Source: Coriobacteriales bacterium (GTDB lineage Bacteria > Actinomycetota > Coriobacteriia > Coriobacteriales > UBA8131). From it: a DNA stretch of 6,098 bases. The notes below the pieces were generated by a model. That model was not told the origin of the DNA and made no database searches. It saw only the letters and a list, made by a program, of their open reading frames with translations. This document shows, one piece after another, positions 1 through 5,700 of the stretch (position 1 is the stretch's first letter; each line of letters begins with the position of its first letter). Both the position numbers and the translations under genes were made by a program. The DNA is taken from contig JAITUO010000061.1 in NCBI GenBank assembly GCA_031286245.1, forward strand, positions 1 through 6,098. Reading direction: 5' to 3'.

Positions 1-801
1 GCTAATGAGTCCTATACTGTAACGTTTACCAACCGGGTTGTCATTATTGACTATCCAACCTTTGCGGTTGGCAAGATCTACAAGGGGCCGGAGAACGCAT
101 ACAACACCCCGAAAGACCCCGTTGAAGACTCTGTAAACGCTGGCCAATACTTTAACAACCCGAACTCGCCAGGAGGTCGCAGCCGTGACACTATATACCT
201 GACTGTCACATATTACGATCAGTTTGGTAATAAGCAGGAAACCCCTGAATTCTGGTATCCATTCATGGATCCGCCGGTTGGCAGTGGAGACTACTTCGAG
301 TTCTATGTGCCCGTTGATGACCAAGATACAGGCTACTTCACACTCCGGTTAAGCCTGTATAACAGGAGCCCGAACCGCCCGGGCTACTCCAACAACCATG
401 GCAGATGGTATATGGAAATGAGCATTGAGTTGTTGGAGATCATCGGTTATGCCGAAGGTAAGGCTCCTGCTATGAATCCACCTGCACCTCCTTACACACC
501 AGCTAGATTATCTCTGTTCTCTGCTGAAGAGAATCTGGAAGTTGCCTGGGGTTGGTATTGGGATTGGAATCTTGGTTGCTGGGTCTTCGAGGACTATGAC
601 ACCGCTCTGGCTAAACTCCAGAATGAATCTGTCGTCATCGACGAACCCGCCGCTTCTGTTGTGGATGAACCTGCCGCTTCAGAAGTAGACGAACCAGCAG
701 CCACAGAGGAAGAAGGACCTGCGGCTCCGGAAGACACAGAACTAGCGATTCTAGACGAGGACGATCCTTTACTCCCGGATATTGAAGTAGACGAAGAATA
801 G
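1..801 (+). CDS. C-terminal part of a secreted/surface protein with acidic DEPAAS repeat tail (5' truncated)
   Basis: The frame is open from the first base of the window to a TAG at 799-801, giving 266 residues of an incomplete protein. The first Met is at 265, but the reading frame is clearly protein-like before it, so the true start lies outside. The left end contains YTVTFTN, a string often seen at the end of beta-sandwich (prealbumin/Cna-B-like) domains of Gram-positive adhesins. The body is rich in Tyr, Asn, Gly and Pro (around residues 30-150), typical of extracellular beta domains. An aromatic stretch (VAWGWYWDWNLGCWVF, about residues 178-193) follows. The C-terminus is strongly acidic, with four 8-residue repeats of the type V-V-D-E-P-A-A-S (residues 212-243), and ends in ...DIEVDEE. 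No membrane helix or LPXTG-type sorting signal is present at this end, so anchoring would have to be non-covalent or N-terminal. I do not recognise the family. A surface role is inferred from composition only. Confidence 0.88.
   Translation, partial: ANESYTVTFTNRVVIIDYPTFAVGKIYKGPENAYNTPKDPVEDSVNAGQYFNNPNSPGGRSRDTIYLTVTYYDQFGNKQETPEFWYPFMDPPVGSGDYFEFYVPVDDQDTGYFTLRLSLYNRSPNRPGYSNNHGRWYMEMSIELLEIIGYAEGKAPAMNPPAPPYTPARLSLFSAEENLEVAWGWYWDWNLGCWVFEDYDTALAKLQNESVVIDEPAASVVDEPAASEVDEPAATEEEGPAAPEDTELAILDEDDPLLPDIEVDEE
634..729 (+). repeat. Four 24-bp in-frame tandem repeats coding V-x-D-E-P-A-A-S
   Basis: Copies lie at 634-657, 658-681, 682-705 and 706-729, coding VIDEPAAS, VVDEPAAS, EVDEPAAT and EEEGPAAP. 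Third codon positions differ between copies (ccc/cct/cca for Pro), so the array is not a fresh duplication. It forms the acidic Pro/Ala-rich tail of the upstream surface protein, likely an extended spacer. Confidence 0.85.
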
Positions 802-833
802 TTCAGTAAACCTGAGTATTAAACAACGACCTA

Positions 834-863
834 TAGCAGGGAGCGACACATCGCTCCCTGCTA
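834..863 (+). terminator. 13-bp hairpin closing the first gene (Rho-independent-like, weak U-tract)
   Basis: TAGCAGGGAGCGA (834-846) pairs perfectly with TCGCTCCCTGCTA (851-863) around a CACA loop, 32 bases past the stop codon of the surface protein gene. The following run is only CTACTTTAAT, so the U-tract is poor. The stem is strong and well placed, and it could act from both sides because the nuclease-like gene converges on it. The rest of the 802-1044 gap shows no gene, RNA or repeat that I can support. Confidence 0.7.
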
Positions 864-1044
864 CTACTTTAATCGGAAATAGATTAGTGAATCACATGTA
901 AGCGTCTACTGAGCTGAATTCGGCTTGGTAGATCCCAGCAACCGGAGTATCCAATCTAAACCTAGGGGAAACCACTAATCCTATCGAAACCGACAAAGGT
1001 CAAGGTCTTCTCCACATTAATGAAATTTATTTCTGTTGTATATC

Positions 1045-2010
1045 TTATAGCAGCATATTGCGTAGCTCGAGACGGGCTTTTGCATAAGATGGTCGCTCAT
1101 GATGTCGTAGACGCCAATCCATGTTTGAAGCGAGTTGGTGAGCTACTTTTTCGAAAGCACCAGCGTTCCTCATCTGTTGGCTGGTCACAGTGATCACGGT
1201 AATTCCAAGTGCTGTCAGACTGTTTCGTTTTCTGGAATCTTTGTCTATCTTTTCGATTTCTGAGTGATACATCTTACTATCGTATTCGATCGCCAGATTA
1301 TACTCAGGCCAAAAAAGATCGCAGCTGTATGATGTTTGGCTTGAGCTTTTCCTTGCTGACTTTGAAGGGATGATACCAGCATTCAACTCAGGCATGGGGA
1401 ATGCATAACCTCCCATGCTGTAAGGCAATGTTAAGAGCATGGTTAGTTTTGTTTCCATCGGAGAAGCGGAATTGTCTGCTATGTATACCAAAGACCTATG
1501 AACTAGTTTTTGATACTTTGACTTTCTCATCTGCCTGGATAATGCTTCCATTTTGCTAGCTGTAGTAAGTAACTTACGACCATAGAAACGTTTACTGTCA
1601 GTATCACCTACATTTGTATTCTGTACAGGTAAGACGTAAGTTCCACAGAGCTCAAAGCCTAATTCGATTAGTTTGCAAAAAGATAGTTCTGAAGACATCT
1701 GGTAGAAACATAGCTCTGGTGAACTGATCAAAAACCCTTCATCAATTTCGATTAGGCTACCTTTTGGATAATAACCACAATATGAGTGTGGCTGAGCTAT
1801 TTCTGACGTCCGTCTGGCTTTATCCATGCCTACGGTATAAACGATCGGCAAGGATAAACCAAAAGTCTTGCTGGCGTGATACAAAGCAAAGCTGCTAGGT
1901 GGATTATCAGGAGCAGTCCTTCTCGCCTGGTTACGACCAAGATTACACTTCTCCACCCCATTGAGACGCCAGTACTCAAGAGCTGATTTATGGGTAATTA
2001 ACAGTTCCAT
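1045..2010 (-). CDS. PD-(D/E)XK nuclease-like protein (DUF559/Vsr-like C-terminal domain)
   Basis: 321 residues. The start ATG (2008-2010) has AGAAGGA seven bases upstream. The C-terminal half has the layout of a small PD-(D/E)XK endonuclease of the DUF559/Vsr-like group. Glu186 lies in a helix (SPMETKLTMLL), Asp231 begins a strand (CDLFWPEYNLA), and E242-Y-D244 followed by His249 gives the E-x-D...H pattern. A basic helix (KDSRKRNSL) and a strand (GITVITVT) come next, as in that fold. The N-terminal half (MELLITHKSALEYWR..., FLISSPELCFYQMSSELS) resembles the start of proteins I recall as abundant in Coriobacteriia and sometimes annotated with AbiEi-type or DUF559 labels. This part is recall, not a search. 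The biological role (DNA repair, defence, or a toxin-antitoxin relative) is unknown. The gene is visibly AT-rich (22 of 60 G+C in 1501-1560, against 38 of 60 in 4201-4260 of the large gene), which suggests separate origin. It stands alone, 343 bases downstream of the tRNA, behind the inverted repeat. Confidence 0.85.
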   Translation of the reverse strand: MELLITHKSALEYWRLNGVEKCNLGRNQARRTAPDNPPSSFALYHASKTFGLSLPIVYTVGMDKARRTSEIAQPHSYCGYYPKGSLIEIDEGFLISSPELCFYQMSSELSFCKLIELGFELCGTYVLPVQNTNVGDTDSKRFYGRKLLTTASKMEALSRQMRKSKYQKLVHRSLVYIADNSASPMETKLTMLLTLPYSMGGYAFPMPELNAGIIPSKSARKSSSQTSYSCDLFWPEYNLAIEYDSKMYHSEIEKIDKDSRKRNSLTALGITVITVTSQQMRNAGAFEKVAHQLASNMDWRLRHHERPSYAKARLELRNMLL

Positions 2011-2017
2011 TGAGCAA

Positions 2018-2024
2018 TCCTTCT
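2018..2024 (-). promoter_or_regulatory. Ribosome binding site of the nuclease-like gene, abutting the inverted repeat
   Basis: On the minus strand AGAAGGA stands seven bases before the ATG at 2010. This fixes the start codon. The left arm of the long inverted repeat begins at 2026, two bases away, so the site lies just outside any segment that could invert or fold. Confidence 0.8.
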
Positions 2025-2025
2025 T

Positions 2026-2185
2026 TTTTGCCGCAAAAACATACTTTTTGTATGTTTTTCTATTAGTGGAAAGCCAGTTTTTTTTCCTATGGTTTTTAAA
2101 AGGCCTGGTAGATGGGTCGTACTTGAAAACTTGTCGAATTTATACTCATAGAAAACCATACAAAAAGTATGTTTTTGCGGCAAAA
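2026..2185. repeat. Long inverted repeat upstream of the nuclease-like gene (42-bp arms, 76-bp centre)
   Basis: The left arm 2026-2067 and right arm 2144-2185 are reverse complements at 40 of 42 positions. The outer 29 bp (2026-2054 against 2157-2185) match without error, and the mismatches are at 2055/2156 and 2064/2147. The arms begin with TTTTGCCGCAAAAACATAC on each inward-facing strand. The centre 2068-2143 is unique. No direct duplication of the flanks is visible (TTCTT on the left, TTTTC on the right), which argues weakly against a recent transposition. Possible identities are an invertible segment, a leader-RNA stem or a MITE-like insertion. Each arm also holds weak promoter-like hexamers pointing inward: TTGCCG, 17 bases, TATGGT in the right arm (minus strand) and TTGCCG, 17 bases, TATGTT in the left arm (plus strand). 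Confidence 0.93.
2035..2059. promoter_or_regulatory. Perfect AT-rich dyad inside the left arm, possible operator
   Basis: AAAAACATAC and GTATGTTTTT form a perfect 10-bp dyad around TTTTT. The right arm holds the same dyad at 2152-2176 with one mismatch. A symmetric pair of dyads about 117 bp apart, directly in front of a gene, could bind a dimeric regulator. No regulator gene is present in the window and the site type is not one I recognise. Confidence 0.4.
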
Positions 2186-2197
2186 TTTTCGCGCCAT
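2096..2197 (-). CDS. Possible 33-aa small protein or leader peptide crossing the inverted repeat
   Basis: On the minus strand AAGGAG (2205-2210) is followed after seven bases by ATG (2195-2197) and 33 codons ending in TAA at 2096-2098. The peptide starts MARKFCRKNILFVWFSMSI, with basic and hydrophobic residues at the front. Its first four codons lie outside the inverted repeat, codons 5-18 lie in the right arm, and the rest lie in the unique centre. The ribosome binding site is better than that of most genes here, and this is the main evidence. The peptide has no recognisable family and the region is AT-rich, so chance is a serious alternative. If real it would be co-transcribed with the nuclease-like gene 85 bases downstream. 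Confidence 0.3.
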   Translation of the reverse strand: MARKFCRKNILFVWFSMSINSTSFQVRPIYQAF

Positions 2198-2204
2198 ATC
2201 AAAA

Positions 2205-2210
2205 CTCCTT
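2205..2210 (-). promoter_or_regulatory. Ideal Shine-Dalgarno AAGGAG in front of the small ORF
   Basis: Minus-strand AAGGAG lies seven bases from an ATG at 2197. It is the strongest ribosome binding site in the window and sits 20 bases outside the right arm of the inverted repeat. Confidence 0.45.
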
Positions 2211-2353
2211 GTCTGACTGTTCCAAATACCGGGACTCGGCTTAGTCTCCGACAGAATTTCAGCAGGACTCTTCAGATGCATAGTTTCAACTAGACTTCTA
2301 TACCGGCTTTCGCCGCAATTTATCATGGATTTGAGATTGTTTTGAAACAGTAC

Positions 2354-2430
<77 letters not shown>

Positions 2431-2596
2431 ACTTAGGTGTCAAAAAACTAGCCATAAAGGCTGCGACACGAAATCGTATGCTACCAGAATTGACATTTAA
2501 GTGCCATAGATGAGCAAGGAAGACTTGGCATAGGCACGGAGCATAAAAAAACAAGACAGGTAGACTAGAGTTAAGACAAATACAATCATTAGTGCC

Positions 2597-2695
2597 CAAG
2601 GGCATAGCTGGCGACAGTTTTACTGCCACTAGAAATGCTGTCGCCAGCATTACCAGCTTTGCTGACATTGTTTGCTATACACAGCTATGCCCTTG
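2597..2695 (-). repeat. Nested inverted repeats just past the stop of the adhesin gene (3' UTR structure or terminator)
   Basis: CAAGGGCATAGCTG (2597-2610) and its exact reverse complement (2682-2695) form a 14-bp outer repeat. It starts six bases past the stop codon of the large gene. An inner 11-bp repeat, GCTGGCGACAG (2607-2617) with CTGTCGCCAGC (2638-2648), shares the four bases GCTG with the outer arm, so both stems cannot form in full at once. No T-run follows either stem in the direction of the large gene, so classical Rho-independent termination is not supported. It may stop or stabilise the 3' end of the adhesin mRNA, or be a tiny insertion. The rest of 2431-2701 shows no convincing gene. 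Confidence 0.75.
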
Positions 2696-2701
2696 TGTAA
2701 T

Positions 2702-5700
2702 TTATAAACCGCCTGTCTCTCCCAATGCAGCCACTGGTTTACCGCCACCCTTGTCAGGGTTCCGGAATACCAGCGAGATCAAAGTCTGGGTAGCGATAAT
2801 GATGGCGTGTGGAATCGTCCAGATATCCGCCAGGATCATCGAACCGGTGATGTTCTCAGTCAGTACAAAGAGCCCGACAGCAGCCAGTCCAAGCAACAGG
2901 CTGACCGAACGACCGATCACTACCCGACGACGTGGCTTCTTAGCGCGCCAACGCTCCAGCCCACTCTGTTCTTTACGGCGGCGGAACAATAACACGAACA
3001 GTAACAAAGCCATGAGCAGACCCAAAAGCATCATGATCAGGTTCATTAATGCCCAATTGTCGAAGATGTCGATGCCCTTGCCATCTTGTTTGCCATCGTC
3101 TGTTTTGCCTCCGTTGCCCCCGTTAGTTTTCGGGACTTCTGGGATTATTATGATGGGGCCTTTAACACCCGGTGGGGTTTCTCTGACTCTGATTTCCTCA
3201 CCTGGTGCTGGCTCCAACCCCGGCTGTGGCCTCGGAATCGGCCCTGGCCCAGGCTCGGGCTCTGGCTCTGGCTCTGGCTCATGATAATAATTGATAAGGT
3301 AGACATCCAGGTACTTGGATACTGCACGCAGACTTCCCGGTATCCAGACCCGCATGTACATATCGGGAGCCCCAATATCACCAAAGGCCTCGATATCCAG
3401 GTTGTCACCGATGATGTGGTACTGGTCCGCTGGAAGGTCCGCATCCGCCCAAATGTAGGCATCGCCGCTGATCCAAATGTCCTTGCCAATGATTTGATGG
3501 ATAGTTGTATCAATCAGCAAATGCAAGAAGAGATTCCGCCCATGTACAGTCAGTCGATCTGCTGCCAATCGTAGCGGGCTTCCATGGCTGCCAACATCAC
3601 CAGTAGCCGTTAAACTCAGGTCATCAGCGATTATGTTGGCGTCAGTTCCTAAAGCAGCCGTGACATCGCCTTCGACTACCAAGTCAACAGTACTCGCCTG
3701 TATCGTGCCAATTTCAACCGACTTCAGATTTTTGACATAAAAACCCTGCTTGGCATAGCCGGAGAGTCTGTCAACAGCCAGTACAATCGGCTCGCCGGGC
3801 TTTCCAACTTCACCGGGCTTTCCAACTTCACCAGGCTTTCCAACATCACCGAGCAGCGAGCTGAGATCGATCTCCGGGATGCTGATCACAGTACCGTCAG
3901 AGCTTAAGTCACCAATTGCAATGATCTCAGCTTTATCATCAGTCTCGATCTTTCCCAGCTTCAAGTCACCAACACCAGCAATAAACACACCTTTGGCTGC
4001 CCGAGCATTGACAACTCCACCGACAGCCACCGAGAGCGGTCGTTTACTGGTACCAACCGTATTAGCAGCGTAAAGATCGAGGTTGCCGGCTGCCTGGATT
4101 GCCGGCGGCTGATGCAGTGCGACATCAAATGCGACATCCAAGGCAGCCTCCAAGGCAGTTTCAGCCGCTGCTTGCAAGGCGTCAGCGACAACCCGCAAAG
4201 TATCGGCTGCAAGTCGCTGGTCGCTAGCAGCCTGACGAGCAGCCACTGCTGCTGACAGGGCTTCGGCCTCAGCCAAAAGAGCTGCCTGGTAAGCCGCATC
4301 GAGCTCATCAACCACCGACTGCTGCGCTTCCAACCTCGCTGATAATTCACCAACCAAGCCATCCAGATCAGCAAGATCAGCTTCCAGATCAGGCAACAAT
4401 CCTATCAACGTAGCCAGCTCCGCTGTCAGGACGTCCAGGTCTTCTCCACCTAAAAGTAAGACAATTAAGGCTGAGCGTTCGGCAGCGGTCAGGCTGTCAT
4501 CCGCCAAAATCGCTTCGATCTCAGCCAGCAATTGTTCCAGATCCAAGATGCGCTGTTCAGTATCAGCTAAAACCTGCTCAGCCAACAGGCGGTCTGCCTC
4601 AGCTTGATCGAGCTCCAAAGCTATGCGGTCAAGCTCATCTTCAGCCTCAGTCAAGGCTGCCAAAGCCGCCTGGCGATCCGCCTCAGCTTTCAACAACAAA
4701 GCCTCCAGACGCCTGGCGTACTCTTCCAGTATCTTGGCCCGGCTCTCGGCGGACTCAGCAGCAACGCGGGCATTGTTAGCAGCTCGGAGAGCTTCCAGCG
4801 CAAGCTTGAGAACCGCGCCAGTATCACCTCTGTCGAGAATACTACCCTCCGGTGCACTCAGCACAATGTCACCGACAGTGGACTTCAGCATGGCTACCAC
4901 CAGGTCACCATGGACCTCAGTGATGTAAATATCAGCAGCAATGCCAGCTAACCAGCCGCCCAACTCAGCAGCTATGTCAATTGCGAAAAGCTGGTCCGCA
5001 CTGCCGATATCGCCAACAGCAGTCAGATAAACACTATGAGCGGTGACGGTCGCATCGGCGCCATAACGGTTGCCTTCCACCAGGTTCCGTTCGGAATCAA
5101 TCGAAGCAACGCCCCCGGCAATCACCAGACCGACGACCAGATCCTGTCCATCGCTGTTGGCAAGGTTAACATTGCCGACGGCTTGAGCATTGACCTGACT
5201 GGTCTGGCTGTTGGCAACCAAATCCAGGTCAGCCAGGTCGTAGACACTGATCTCGCCGTAAGCATCAACAGTCAAACTACCGGATAAATCGACTCGCAGA
5301 GGCTCGCCAATATCGGCTACCCGCCCATCAACAACCAGCTTGGCATTACCGCCGCTGATATTGACTAACAAGCTGCTGTCCGCATCAAGGTCACCGTGGA
5401 CTATCAGTTCCAATTCTTTACTGTGGATAAGCCCGGTAACCAAGTCGCCGATATTCTCCACATAGAAGTGCTCGGCATAACCGCTCAGATACTCAGTGCC
5501 CAGTTGGATAAATGCATCAGCTGCACCGACCGAGCCAAACAGGGAGCCTAAGTCGACGACCGCAACAGCAATCAAAACGCTGGACTGGCTGATGTCTCCG
5601 CTGGTGACTACAGCCAGCTTACCGGCGGTGACCAGCTCGCCTAAGGTGGTCAGGTCAGCAATGCCAGCCAGGAAGATACCATCGGGGGCATTGCCATTGA

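Noticed and set aside
1998..2183. 61-codon minus-strand frame over the inverted repeat
   Set aside because: It overlaps the nuclease start, has no ribosome binding site, and its first codons are only the repeat arm read in another frame.
2026..2185. CRISPR-like or Rho-independent terminator reading of the inverted repeat
   Set aside because: There are no direct repeats with spacers. The stems are AT-rich, and the arms lie upstream of a gene start, not after a stop.
2096..2326. 76-codon minus-strand frame starting at 2326, including the small ORF
   Set aside because: No ribosome binding site precedes this ATG. The good AAGGAG site points to the internal ATG at 2197, so only the shorter form is listed.
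2490..2495. TTGACA as a plus-strand promoter -35 box
   Set aside because: No -10-like hexamer lies 16-18 bases downstream and there is no plus-strand gene to drive.
2592..3284. Long plus-strand frame ending in a Gly-Ser repeat
   Set aside because: It is the complement of the Glu-Pro stalk and tail of the adhesin. The minus-strand frame has the clear domain structure.
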